From contig JAYGXS010000008.1 in the NCBI GenBank assembly GCA_036362985.1, positions 8,065,829 to 8,129,828 of the forward strand: a stretch of 64,000 bases of DNA, read 5' to 3'. The position numbers and the translations under genes were made by a program. The stretch is from Ligula intestinalis. Its lineage: Eukaryota > Platyhelminthes > Cestoda > Diphyllobothriidea > Diphyllobothriidae. The notes beneath the pieces were generated by a model. That model did no database searches, was not told the origin of the DNA, and saw only the letters and a list, made by a program, of their open reading frames with translations. This document shows, piece by piece, positions 54,785 to 64,000 of this stretch. Each line of letters begins with the position of its first letter. Within the stretch, counting starts at the first letter, position 1.

Positions 54785-55185
54785 TGATATAGGCCCGAAA
54801 AATATTAGTTCACATTCGTTTAAAATACAGGACGAGGGTACAATTGGAAGGCAGAAAGCCAAATTAGCAATAGTACAGACACTAGATGCATTTTTGTGGC
54901 AGGAAATCACCATCCTGTGGTAAATGCCCCCGAAAGCGAGAGGAGGCACTGTTTCTCATAATCTAGTAGGAGATCAAAAGTCCGATCAAAGGTAAAGAGG
55001 CCCAAAAAATATTAGTTCAAAATGCAGGAGAGGGTACAATTAGAAGGCAGTAAGTCAAAGTAACAGCGAGACGATCGTATGCAGTGCAGACACACGTTAG
55101 ATGCGTTTTTATCGTAACAGGATACCGACATCCTGCGGTGAATGCCCCCACCCCTTCCCGAAGGCGAGAGAAGGTGCTGAGACTG
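54785..55185. repeat. Two tandem ~190 bp repeats 3' of the Pro-rich gene
   Basis: AGGCCCGAAAAATATTAGTT…TGAATGCCCC-type units start at 54,790 and 54,998, each ending GCGAGAG(G/A)AGG. Both lie just downstream of the stop codon at 55,201 (gene on minus), so they are probably 3' UTR or 3' flank. Confidence 0.7.
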
Positions 55186-55200
55186 AGGGCGAACCTGATC

Positions 55201-55370
55201 TCAGTCTGACCAGCTCAAGGAGCTGAATGAGCTGAGAGAGCTCCAGCTGCCCCAGCCACGACCACCCCAGCCACCGCCCCAACCGCCGCCCCAGCCACCA
55301 CCGAAAGGCCTCGCGAGGCCACTAAACATCTTCCCGGCCAAGTAACCACCGGCAGCACCGGCAGCCAAAC
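55201..55370 (-). CDS. Last exon of the Pro-rich/glycine-zipper gene
   Basis: Preceded by TGCCTGTCTTTCTTCTCCCTCAG-type acceptor (pyrimidine tract, then CAG). Two leading bases complete the Gly codon from the upstream exon. It encodes LAAGAAGGYLAGKMFSGLAR, four WG/GGGW repeats and WSSLSSFSSLSWSD, then TGA at 55,201-55,203. Confidence 0.8.
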
Positions 55371-58300
55371 CTGAGGGAGAAGAAAGACAGGCATAAATTG
55401 TAAAACATGACTATGACGACGCGTAAATTTCACTGTTCCAAAACGTGCTACGCACTAGTTCACAGTAGTAAATTTATTTTGTGTGTCTTATGTTGACTAT
55501 ACTTGCATACCAGTTTCAGTAGGCTCTTCAAAGGCATTGCCTGTTTTCCTAGATATACGGAACTGTAAGTTGGTTGCGAAGGAAGACTTAAAAACAGATT
55601 AAGATAAGTAAAAACATTTTTGCCGTGTGAAATAGGCACAAATAATGAAAATGTGTAGACAAAGCCTGTCTTGACGAAACACCACCCCACGGAGGTTTAA
55701 AGGCGAATTCCAACTAAAATACCCAGTTGTGAGAGCTGCCAGTGGAAGAAATGCTTCCTGAGCCGCGAAGCGTTAAAAAGTGATGAGAGCGTTCTACAAA
55801 GTCAAGGGAACAATAAGAATTGCAGAACAGTACCCGTCTTTTCCCTGTACACCGTACGAACCCCTAACCCCAATTCAAGTGATAGAAAAGACGGCAGATA
55901 TCCGTAGAGAGGCCTTTTGAGGGTTCGGATTGATAATAACCCCCTACTTTCCAATTTGCAGTAGGTCAAATTTCGGCCTACCCAACCATTTCCTCTATAT
56001 TTAAACCAAAAGGAGTTGGCTAATTATCTTATAGGTCAATAGGCATCCTTTACTGAACCAATTAGAGTTTAGGTTGGTCAATTTTATTCTCTCTTGATAC
56101 TTTCCCCACGTATATATTTAACTCACTAAAACAATTACCACTGGCTTTAATTTATTTTCTACTGTCAACTTTCCACGCACTAAACAGGCATTATCTACTT
56201 CCTAATCAAGCATTAACACTTTAACCACGACTTCTGCGAAAAACTTGGATAAGGTGCTTCTTTAATGTGGCGGTCATACGAGGAATCGCTACCAAAGACA
56301 TAAATATTGCAGAAAAGAACCCTTCAGGGTCCTCTACTAGACCCTGACAACTCTTTCGGCTCTAGAGAACCGGCGGACTAGTGTACAATACTTGGGAAAA
56401 ACGGTAGTTAGTCAGATGTGAGACGTGAGGACGGCTGCGGCTAGTAGAGGAACAGCTCCAGACTGCGCGGTTCAGACAGACCTCTAAGCCAACATTTTCT
56501 AAAAAACACTCCACCCCTCTTCCCTACCGCGTGTACATAAATGTGCGATAGCTCGGCCGCTAAAAGCACAGATCCCTACCACTTTTTTGAAGATGTTCTT
56601 TGGGATAAAAAAGTAACTTCGAAGAGTGAATCTTCGAGTTTGGCGCCCCAACTCGTCTTCGAACTAACAGGAAAAGTGCAATGAACAACTAGACTTTAAA
56701 AAACTGCCGAAAAAATCAATAGTTATATAGGGTGAGACGTGATTGGTAGGCGTGGCCTCACTTAGTCTCTGTCGTGCGGACTCTGTCTTTCCATCGTTCT
56801 TTGACGTGCTGGTTGATGCATGAATCGTCGGAGTGCATGGCTTCGAGGAATTCTCGGCCATTGTTGGAGGGGCAAACTTCGCCGACGCGTGTTTTATCGC
56901 ATGCAAAGGTGTGTCCCGTTTCGAGGCAATGCATAGTCACTTCGGACAAATGGTCACGTCTCTTCACAGCCAGTTGGTGCTCGCGGACGCGCGTGTAAAG
57001 ACGGATCTTCCTGTTTGGCCACAATATACAGTATCACAACCTCCGCATGGGATTTTGTAGATGACTTCTTTCTTATTGACTTAGCTGACCTTATCTTCAG
57101 GCTGTATTAGCTGGGTGTTTCCGCGAGTGTCTTTGAACGAGTTCAGACACATTCCTTATATGAGGAAGAACACGCCATGTATTTGTTTTGGGCAGACGGC
57201 AAGAAGCAGGCTTGAGTGAAATAGGCAGAGAGTATTGCCAGCAAAGACAGGGGAGACTGGGATGACCATTGCTGGCTTATTAGCGCTGTCATCAGCCAGT
57301 CATACTTAGACCCAAGTAGTGACCCACTCGAGCCTCGAACTCGCGACCATTTTGATCAGAGTCCAAAACCCTAACCACTGAACCACGAGCTCTTTGTTTA
57401 GGCGGTTTAAGTAAGGGGAACTTGACGCTCGTCGATGAACGGTCACCTAACCACTTATGGTAAACAGCATGTCTACTGAAGCCGCACGCATGTTTACATT
57501 TACTACAAGCGAACCGAACTTTGAAGGGCAAAGGCCTCAAGTACCATTATCTGAGCGAGATGGGTCACCGCAGTTCGCCAGATAGGGGCCTTTTAAGGTC
57601 TGAAATCCAGCGATTTGAGAAAGCTTACTGAGAGTCACACAGAGCGTAGTGCGGTTGACTGCTATACACTTGGATACTTCAGAGAAGATCTGACTCACTG
57701 TATGCACATATGGTAATGGTTGAAGACCCAGGCAGATTTAGTGCAACTGTGTACGAATGCACACCTAAGAGTTACTACAGTCTCGGTTTGGTCTAGCACA
57801 GCAGCGAAATTATTCGCGTGGGCGACCGTGATGAGCACACCTGGCGAAAGCAGGCATATTCAAGGCCATATATGAGAGTTGACAATGACTAATAAGAAAT
57901 AAATGGTCCTTCCAGTCCCCTACGCGGTCTTTTCCAGCAATACTATCTGCCGATACAGTAGTCGCCGGCTATTAAGCTCACCTAGGGCCCAGACCAAATT
58001 GGGCTTAATAAGCGGCGGGCGCACTAACCGGAGAGTCCTAGTTCTTGATTAGCAAACGCAGGATAGGCACTATACATTACATACGTACTGTATTATGTGT
58101 AGAGGTTGGTTATGTACAAGAAAAGACTGCTGTTTGTCTGTATTTTATGTAATAACAAAAACAAAAAATGATTTGCGACACGTAACCAGTTGCGCACACA
58201 GACAGATAAGAATTTCACTCTATCCTGTTGGCAAACTGGGCTTTGTAGCCGGCGGATTTTACCATATAAAATTCCGTCCCAAGCTGATTTGGGCTTAATA

Positions 58301-59144
58301 GGCGGCTGGACATACGTACTGTATTATGTGTAGAGGTTGGTTATGCACAAGAAAAGACTGCTGTTTGTCTGTATTTTAGGTAAAAACAAAAACAAAAAAT
58401 GATTTGCGACACGTAACCAGTTGCGCACGCAGAGAGATGAGAATTTAACTCTATCCTGTTGGCAAACTGGGCTTTGAGGCCGACGGATTTTACCATATAA
58501 AATTCCGTCCCAAGCTGATTTGGGCTTAATAGGCGGCTGGACCTATTAAGTGTGGGCTTAATAACCGGCGACTACGGTACTATCAGAAGAGATTTCTATT
58601 ATCCTCTAAAAAAGGGGAAATAAATTGAAGCACTAGCAGCAATGAGTAGTTTTTGGCTACCCTACGGGGGGGGGGGGGGGGGGGGCGAATCAGCGGGAAA
58701 ATTCCCAATTAACAGACGGCAGGGAGAGGCGAAAAAACCTACCAATCGCTGCATTTTTCCACTTCTTCTTTTTAGGCTTCCCATCTTTGTAGATGACAGT
58801 GTAGGGTTTGCCGTGCTTGTCCACATAGTACGGCTGCTGCTGCTGTTGTTGCGCACCGTAGGCCCCCGCAGCGGCGCCTGTGGCGGCGGCCCCGGGCACA
58901 TACCCGCCGGAAGCGCCTGGTGCGGACTGCGGAGGTGCAGAGTAGCCTGCTGCAGGTTGGCCGTAGGCGGTGTTGGTGGGAGGATAGTTAGGTGGGGGGT
59001 AGGCGGAGGGTGGTGCTGGCTGGCCGGCATATCCGCCCGGCGGCATGGGGTAGGCGGGGGGTGCAGCGACACTGCCAGGCGGCGGTGGTTGTGGTGCTGA
59101 TGGTGCCTGCGGGTAGGCCGGGTATCCCGGACTGCTCGGGTAGC
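55201..59144 (-). CDS. Pro/Tyr-rich, glycine-zipper, Trp/Gly-repeat protein (two exons)
   Basis: Two exons (59,144-58,743 and 55,370-55,201) join in phase across a 3,372 bp intron with consensus splice sites. The predicted C-terminal 190 residues are: a Pro/Tyr-rich domain (GYPSSPGYPAYPQAP, YPPPNYPPTN), a Gln run, YYVDKHGKPYTVIYKDGKP, a KKKKWKN basic patch, a glycine-zipper-like AAIGLAAGAAGGYLAGKM, and GGGWGGGWGGGWGG before WSD-stop. A zipper next to Pro-rich repeats suggests self-assembly or membrane association (inference). I do not recognise the family. The start and earlier exons were not found. Confidence 0.75.
55371..56759. other. Intron sequence, no feature recognised
   Basis: The left part of the 3.4 kb intron shows no conserved coding sequence. 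Confidence 0.5.
56760..57190 (-). mobile_element. Penelope-like endonuclease remnant P9
   Basis: The minus strand reads VIYKIPCGGCDTVYCGQTGR, a one-base frameshift, then LYTRVREHQLAVKRRDHLSE, HCLETGHTFACDKTRV and REFLEAMHSDDSCINQHV. This is a complete PLE GIY-YIG module (CxxC, YCGQTGR, R-x2-EH, FLEAxHS). No terminus follows. It lies in the intron of the Pro-rich gene, same strand. Confidence 0.8.
57213..57460 (-). mobile_element. tRNA-derived SINE, copy 2
   Basis: The minus strand reads GCTCGTGGTTCAGTGGTTAG (A-box region), TTTGGACTCTGATCAAAA (tRNA-Gln-like anticodon arm, one base short) and GGTCGCGAGTTCGAGGCTC (B-box region). A body ending TCCCCTGTCTTTGCTGGCAA follows. It is the better-preserved of the two heads. 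Confidence 0.75.
57461..57957. other. Intron sequence, unassigned
   Basis: Nothing recognised. CCAGCAATACTATCTGCC at 57,934 echoes the SINE tail in inverse orientation. Confidence 0.4.
57961..58572. mobile_element. 612 bp non-autonomous TIR transposon (MITE-like), TA target duplication
   Basis: The ends GTCGCCGGCTATTAAGCTCA and its counterpart near 58,552-58,572 are inverted repeats with about two mismatches, flanked by TA on both sides (57,959-57,960 and 58,573-58,574). The motif GGGCTTAATA-x-(G/C)CGGC recurs at 57,998, 58,289, 58,523 and 58,552. No transposase is encoded. TA duplication suggests mobilisation by a Tc1/mariner-type transposase (inference). Confidence 0.75.
58078..58545. repeat. 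Two ~234 bp tandem repeats inside the TIR element
   Basis: ACATACGTACTGTATTATGT starts a unit at about 58,080 and again at 58,311. The copies run to GGGCTTAATAGGCGGCTGGA and differ at only a few positions, so the duplication is recent. Confidence 0.85.
58666..58685. repeat. G20 homopolymer
   Basis: Twenty consecutive G, just inside the intron after the exon ending at 58,743 (C20 in the transcript). Confidence 0.95.
58743..59144 (-). CDS. Pro/Tyr-rich exon of the glycine-zipper gene
   Basis: The 402 bp exon lies between TATTTGACATACTTAG and GTAGGT, starting with two bases and ending with one. It encodes Pro/Tyr/Gly/Ala repeats such as SAYPPPNYPPTNTAYGQP, a six-Gln run, then YYVDKHGKPYTVIYKDGKPK and KKKWKNAAI. 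The codons of the basic end are well balanced, unlike a random low-complexity frame. The preceding exon must leave one base and was not identified. Confidence 0.8.
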
Positions 59145-59389
59145 CTAAGTATGTCAAATAAAAGGAAGCTGCTTAGGAAGCGGGAGGGGGAGTCGGGGGC
59201 ATAAGACTCGTGAGTTCTCAGTCAGAAAAGCATTTGGAAAGGATCTATAGTAGGGTCCCCAGAGTGCGCGCGAAGCGCGCTCAATTCCAATATGGGCAGC
59301 TGGGTTTAGGGGGTAGAATGGGTGGGGCGTATCGAGGAACAATTCAGGGCGCAATAATGATGTAAATTAAAAAAAAGGTTACGCGGGTA

Positions 59390-59560
59390 AGTTGGGCGAT
59401 GTGCGCTGACCTCGGGCGAGGACACTGAGGCACATTTGAATATAATCACTAATCCCGACTGGACCAACGGCGAGCGCTTGTATGTTGGGGGTGTTCGCTG
59501 ACCTTGGGCGAGGCCACAGAGGTATAGTTTTTATGGTATAACTAACCCCAACTAGAATAG
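59390..59560. repeat. Two ~90 bp tandem repeats
   Basis: CGCTGACCTCGGGCGAGGAC at 59,405 and CGCTGACCTTGGGCGAGGCC at 59,492 begin imperfect units that both end in (A)CTAA(T)CCC(G/A)ACT. Function unknown. Confidence 0.65.
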
Positions 59561-59888
59561 CGACGGGAGAGTGAAGAAGTTGCAAGATTGTGGAAATTCC
59601 TCTTACTTAATTTTTGTAAGTAAGCGGTTATTCCCGTGGTTAATTCGAAAGGCGTACGCGATTTTTGTGCTTGGTGGCCTTCCAAGAACCACTCGACAGT
59701 TTAATATCATCATCCAAACCCTACTGGACCAACGGCCGGCATGCGAAAAATTGGCAGATTGATAAATTCAACCTCCGTAAAATTTATAAGCGAGCGGTTA
59801 GTAAACATGTTCACTCTTTTAGATTCCCTCCGTAGATGCCTGCCAAGCTTTCTTTACGTTGTAACGCTGACTTCTGTGTGGTCACAGT

Positions 59889-60124
59889 CTAATTACGCCC
59901 TTTTGAATCCCCAAGGAGGAACACAATGAAGAAGGGCGTAACTTTGGAATCCACCCCGGAGGAAGGTTTATTGTGAACAAAATCCGGAGTTGCTTTTTCG
60001 GGTGGCTGTTGCCGCTGGTTGTTGATCTCCAGGGCACTGTTGTCCCGTCTCGGCACTAGCCGGACTTTCGGGAGCAGACTGGCAGTGTCCTCGCTGTCCG
60101 TGTGCAACTCACTGTCTAAGAGGT
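59889..60124 (-). CDS. Candidate exon, unknown protein
   Basis: After a possible acceptor (CACTGTCACCTCTTAG) the minus frame reads SELHTDSEDTASLLPKVR, LVPRRDNSALEINNQRQQPP and TPDFVHNKPSSG. Composition is coding-like and it is upstream of, and on the same strand as, the Pro-rich gene. No donor with the one-base phase that gene needs was found, so linkage is unproven. Confidence 0.3.
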
Positions 60125-60189
60125 GACAGTGGCTTATAAGTGGTTGTCAAGCGTGTTCGCTTGTGGCGCATCGAGATAAGGCTACTTGC

Positions 60190-60320
60190 CGTGACGAACC
60201 TTATTGGCTCTTCAGGAATTGCGACTACTTGGGCACGCGCCTGTACGCGCGTGCGTGTGTCCTTAGTCCAGTCGTTAAGGTCATCGCGTGCGGACAGTCA
60301 CCGCATAGATACAAATACAT
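60190..60320 (+). repeat. Repeat R2, copy 1
   Basis: AATTGCGACTACTTGGGCAC, then ACGCGCGTGCGTGTGTCC and TCGTTAAGGTCATCGCG, match the reverse complement of 63,840-64,000. Class unknown. Confidence 0.6.
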
Positions 60321-60477
60321 TGCGGCAGTTCGCATTGACAAAGGAATCATTGTGGCAGTCGGCGGCAGGCAAAACGCCTCAGGAGAGCCTGCATGATTAC
60401 CAAAATTTGGTCAGGATAGACTCCTAACACTCTAGGCCACAGGGCCTCCTTGCAAAACAGCCACTAATTATACTAGC

Positions 60478-60830
60478 TTTTAGGGAAGTCAAAAAAACGA
60501 GCTATTCCCATTTTGATCTTGACTTTATCTTCAAAAAAGATAAAGTACACAGATATTCGACGCCAAAATATGCAATTAAAGCGCTTTTTCAAGAGGTAAC
60601 TTGTTACAAAAAGCTTTTCAATTAATCTTAGGCATATTCATTTGCGGCGCTTTTGTAGAGGAAGTTCATTTTTCTCGGCAATGAGTTGACACGTTTGCGT
60701 TTTTGTAGGCACGTTGAATATAATCCCTATTTATGGCCAATCGACTGAAGCCAGTGAAAATCGTAAAGTGCTAAGCATCATTTCAACCTCGTCGTAATCG
60801 AAATCCCAAAATAATTACAAATAAATGTGG
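60478..60830 (+). repeat. Repeat family R1, copy 3
   Basis: TTTAGGGAAGTCAAAAA, TTTTGATCTTGACTTTA, GTACACAGATATTCGAC, GAGGTAACTTGTT and TTTCTCGGCAATGAGTTGAC recur in the same order at 61,884-62,350. Confidence 0.75.
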
Positions 60831-61883
60831 CGGAAGAAAATTTCCCTCAGTGTACAAAAAAATGGCACGTTTACGGTTGCACCTGACAATCCACTGACCG
60901 GCATGTCCGCATGTGAACTTACGAAATATGCTACACCTGTGAGCTGCGAATCGGCAAAATCAAGCAAAAATTTGGGTGCCTCAGTCCAACGTAACTCAAG
61001 CAATGTACAAACGAAACAAACAATTAGCGATTCTCGTGAAACTGTGTTGGAATATATGCTCAGAATTTGAGCCGTTCGGTAACAGCCATAGAGTAGGTGA
61101 CATATCTGATGCAATGTTGGGGATTGAGGGATTTAACACAAACTTGAGGTCATTTATTTAGTTTATTGGGTTGGCTTGAGGCGCAAAATACTGTTTACTA
61201 GAATTGAATTCCGTTCAAGTCAGTATGCTTTGAGAAAATATAGGCAGAAATGGGCGAAGTCCAACGTTTTTTGATTACCAAGGAATTTCCTATGTTATTA
61301 AGCACTGCGGAGAAAAGATTCATATTTGTGCGTGCTAAAGTATAACAAAAAATTAACAAAGAGCAGAAAAAGTTTAATTATATTTGTTCACTACAGATAA
61401 AATTTTGTTTTGCGTCCATGAAATTGAGGTTAGTGTACTTACTAGATACAGGACTAGAGTCGAGAAAATGTTGATGAATCTAGTTAACAAATGTTTGCTC
61501 TACAAATATATTACGTTTGGTGCCCTAAAGATAAGTTATAAACTACCAAGACGCAAAAATGTGGTTTACTACGCCGAAATTTGTAGGCCTATTTGACTTT
61601 AGATGGCCTCCTTCGTAATCTCGTATGTTTTATAATTAACCTCGTAAACTAAATCCATCCAAATGTTGTCAAAATATAGACGGAAATCAATAAATATCAA
61701 AACTCCAAAAGGGGAAAGAAGAAGATTACCCTGTTTAAAGATATTGGAGGATATTTTGGGTCACTCCGTTGTCCAATTAAAATCAAAGAACACTGCCCTG
61801 AAGTAAAACAACGCATTGAAAACTCCTCGGGTTTACGTAGAAATGTAAGTTCTTTCATTTCCAGCACAATTTTTTCCTCTCAG
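60831..61883. other. Between R1 copies, unassigned
   Basis: It holds the short KNGT repeat at 60,850-60,915. The plus frame 60,825-61,070 (NGTFTVAPDNPLTGMSACEL) is open but not recognised. Confidence 0.35.
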
Positions 61884-62350
61884 TTTTAGGGAAGTCAAAA
61901 ACCGGTCAAAATATGCCATTTTGATCTTGACTTTAACTTCGAAAAACGTATCGTACACAGATATTCGACTTCGAAATATTTAACTACAGCGCTTTTTGAA
62001 GAGGTAACTTGTTCTAGAAAGTTTTTTTAATCAATCTAAGTCGTATTCATTTTTGGCTTTTGTTGTGGAAATTAATTTTTCTCGACAATGAATTGACATG
62101 TTTGGGCGATGCTAAAGTCATGACCCACACAGGCAGTTATCAAAGGGGGAATTTTTAAGAACTCATTATTTAGGTAAATGCTTTTAAGATGTTTCTTATT
62201 TCTAAGTTTTCGGTAAATAGGTTTAACAAAATCGGTATTTATGGACAAACAAAGCAAAACTGTGAAATTCGTAAAGTGTTCAGCAGCATTTCCAAAACAT
62301 TTTGCTGCTCGTCACACTCGAACTCTCAAAATAATTTTGAAAAAAATTGG
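61884..62350 (+). repeat. Repeat family R1, copy 4
   Basis: Direct repeat of 60,478-60,830 with an extra ~90 bp (TCATGACCCACACAGGCAGT and flanks) near 62,110-62,200. Diverged, AT-rich, non-coding. Confidence 0.75.
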
Positions 62351-62844
62351 ACAAACGGAAATTTATTTCAACATACACAAGATGGTATGAATTTGATTAC
62401 AAGTAAAACCGTTAGCTAACTTTTTAGTAAACAGCCAGCCTATCCGTGTGTGGCCATCAATGTGTTTTTATTCCGCTCAACAGCCAGGATGTGATTTTCA
62501 TGGAAAATCTTTTTGCAATTGTCAATAGAAATTGATACAAAGCATGCAAGAATCTTTCCGTGTATTAAAAACGGAAATGTGTCCGAAGATTCAAAATTTG
62601 GAATAAAAACTGTACCTAAGGTGACTACATCCATTTCTGACACATTTAGTGCAAGTTTAAATGTTATTGGAAAACATTTAGTTCATAAAATTTTTGTATT
62701 TGTACTTATTCTGTATTACCTTGCCATTCTTTTCCATTCCCATGCCTTAAACACACTTTTATTTCACATTGCACCAGTAAATTTTCATATTGCCATTCCT
62801 TGAGTTAGCAGATTTTTGTGAAAATTAAATTTATATAGTATTGT
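62351..62844. other. Unassigned AT-rich stretch
   Basis: No supported feature on either strand. Confidence 0.4.
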
Positions 62845-63000
62845 AAATGTGGCCAAACCGGCGATATCACCGTCTACGTTACGCCCTGTGTGAGCCCCCA
62901 AGAAAGAACATAACAAGAAGTGCGCAAAGGTATAAGTCGTTGTACAAACCTAGTACATCATACTCAAGCAAGCGAATGCATACAGATTGGACCAATGAGG
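62845..63000 (+). repeat. Repeat R3, copy 2
   Basis: ATATCACCGTCTACGTTACG, CCTGTGTGAGCCCCCAAG and ACAAGAAGTGCGC match 4,905-5,060. Confidence 0.6.
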
Positions 63001-63104
63001 TTGTGGTTTCAAGTAAGACGCGACTCCACTGGCCTTGCGACTCATGCATCAGGCACGTTAGAGCCCTGCGCCGGCCACGCTTAGCGCATCGTCACACGCA
63101 TTTT

Positions 63105-63220
63105 GTGTGGACGGACCTGTTGTCTGGCGTGGGAACGACCCATCGGCCTGACGTGCACTTTGTGTAGGCGGACCAGTCGGTTGGCGGGAGACCGACTGGA
63201 CAGAGTGGCGTGCACAGGCA
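63105..63220. repeat. Two ~56 bp tandem repeats
   Basis: TTTGTGTGGACGGACCTG and TTTGTGTAGGCGGACCAG begin imperfect units, each ending in a (G/A)(C/G)GTGCA-type sequence. Confidence 0.6.
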
Positions 63221-63364
63221 CTTAAGCCGAGCCCTAACACACAGAAGGCCTCATTTTCACTTTTTTGGAATTTCCCGTTCTGTTAAAAAAACTGGTATTT
63301 CTAAGCAACGTAATATGACTTGATAAATCACAATATCTTGAAGAACGACCATTACTTTACTTGA

Positions 63365-63512
63365 TTACTTTGGGGCCGTAGCTTGAGTTGCGTTTGCGTA
63401 ACAGAGTTTCTTGTAAAAATCCTCAGATTTTATGAATAAGAACACAAGTAGTGGGTGAACTGGGATCATTGCAATCATCAGGCCAAATCCCAGGTTGGAA
63501 GTTATAAGGCAC
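63365..63512 (-). CDS. Last exon of a multi-pass membrane protein (possibly SLC6-like)
   Basis: The 148 bp exon follows the acceptor AAATCTCTCTCACAG with one leading base, then reads CLITSNLGFGLMIAMIPVHP, LLVFLFIKSEDFYKKLCYAN and ATQATAPK, then TAA. A hydrophobic helix with G-x3-IA-x5-P followed by a charged cytoplasmic tail resembles transmembrane helix 12 and the C-terminus of sodium-coupled neurotransmitter transporters. That likeness is weak; other transporters or receptors remain possible. Upstream exons lie beyond the right end. Confidence 0.45.
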
Positions 63513-63839
63513 CTGTGAGAGAGATTTATTGTGTACAGAACTCCAATTGCTGCAGCACAGTACAAGCATGGATAACGCACATTCCATCATGCGTATTTCT
63601 GTTACAACAATTGACGGACATAATGGTTTGTTACTGTTACAACAGGCCTCCGATGATCACATCGTGCGAAACGGCTATCAATACTACTGGAGGATTTCAC
63701 CCGCTCACAAGCATTCAAATAAAATGAACACACTACCCAACTCAAAGGAGGGAAGTGTAAGGATATTAGCCTGACTAAGTGCTAGCAACACTTGGAGGCT
63801 TTTCTAAGGCGTCGAGCCTAGCCAAATGCCTTTGTTTAT

Positions 63840-64000
63840 TTGCTCTGACCGCATACAGGCGATAAATGTCAACGCGAGATGACCTTAACGTCTGGAGAGG
63901 ACACAGATGCACGCGCTTTCAGGCGCGTAACTGGTCGCAGTTATCCCAATGCGCGAATCAGGCCACAGGCGAAGGTGCACTTGACAATCCCTTATAGGCC
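63840..64000 (-). repeat. Repeat R2, copy 2
   Basis: The reverse complement reads ACTGCGACCAGTTACGCGCC, GTGCATCTGTGTCCTC and GACGTTAAGGTCATCTCGCG, matching 60,190-60,320. It may continue past the window. Confidence 0.6.

Noticed and set aside
58642..59100. Plus-strand Gly/Arg/Cys-rich ORF
   Set aside because: Antisense of the Pro/Tyr-rich exon; the minus strand has splice sites and in-phase partner.
1..64000. CRISPR arrays, bacterial operons, phage genes
   Set aside because: No short regularly spaced repeats, no operon structure; the window is clearly eukaryotic.

Overview
This is a eukaryotic, transposon-saturated stretch of an invertebrate genome. The mix of non-LTR retrotransposons (CR1-like, RTE/SR2-like, Jockey-type), many Penelope-like elements (PLEs) with hammerhead-type termini, tRNA-derived SINEs, and host genes with both ~100 bp and multi-kb introns fits a parasitic flatworm (cestode or trematode). 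That assignment is inferred from element types and was not checked by any search. There are two assembly gaps: 10 N at 20,639-20,648 and 400 N at 35,551-35,950.
Host genes. At the left end, minus strand, lie five consecutive exons (8,703 down to 978) of a SENP/Ulp1 SUMO protease. They have consensus splice sites and matching phases at every junction. The catalytic His and Asp exons are present; the Cys exon lies off the left edge. Its introns hold a Jockey-type element, a PLE with another insertion inside it, a PLE-like remnant and SINEs. A second minus-strand gene (59,144 down to 55,201) has two exons joined in phase. It encodes a Pro/Tyr-rich protein with a basic stretch, a glycine-zipper-like segment and a C-terminal Trp/Gly repeat. 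A last exon of a membrane protein lies at 63,365-63,512. Other possible exons are listed at low confidence.
Mobile DNA. 1.2-4.7 kb: Jockey-type element with 14 bp target-site duplications (TSDs) and one internal stop. 6.5-7.6 kb: PLE interrupted by a 232 bp internally deleted Jockey copy with perfect 13 bp TSDs. 9-10.3 kb: PLE pieces and a palindromic PLE terminus. 10.7-14.1 kb: decayed RTE. 15.7-16.2 kb: 5'-truncated CR1. 16.5-20.1 kb: two PLEs, one with its terminal segment inverted at the other end. 20.6-24.1 kb: CR1 copy. 25.2-37.3 kb: a nest in which one plus-strand CR1-like element is split by a 5.6 kb minus-strand element and, further on, by a second minus-strand element that itself holds a third insertion at the N gap. 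37.3-39.3 kb: PLE with an inverted 5' part. 39.6-40.3 kb: paired repeats of unknown class. 41.4-46.2 kb: nearly full-length CR1. 46.5-49 kb: very old CR1. 56.8-58.6 kb: PLE endonuclease remnant, SINE, and a 612 bp TIR element with TA duplications. 60-64 kb: more unknown repeats.
Together the window is a record of successive retrotransposon insertions inside and between a few intact host exons. 48.9-54.8 kb is AT-rich with almost nothing recognisable. The most unusual signals are the recurrent hammerhead-type PLE termini in direct and inverted arrangement, the repeat-bearing C-terminal tails of two PLE ORFs, an internally duplicated CR1 ORF1, and the multi-level nest.
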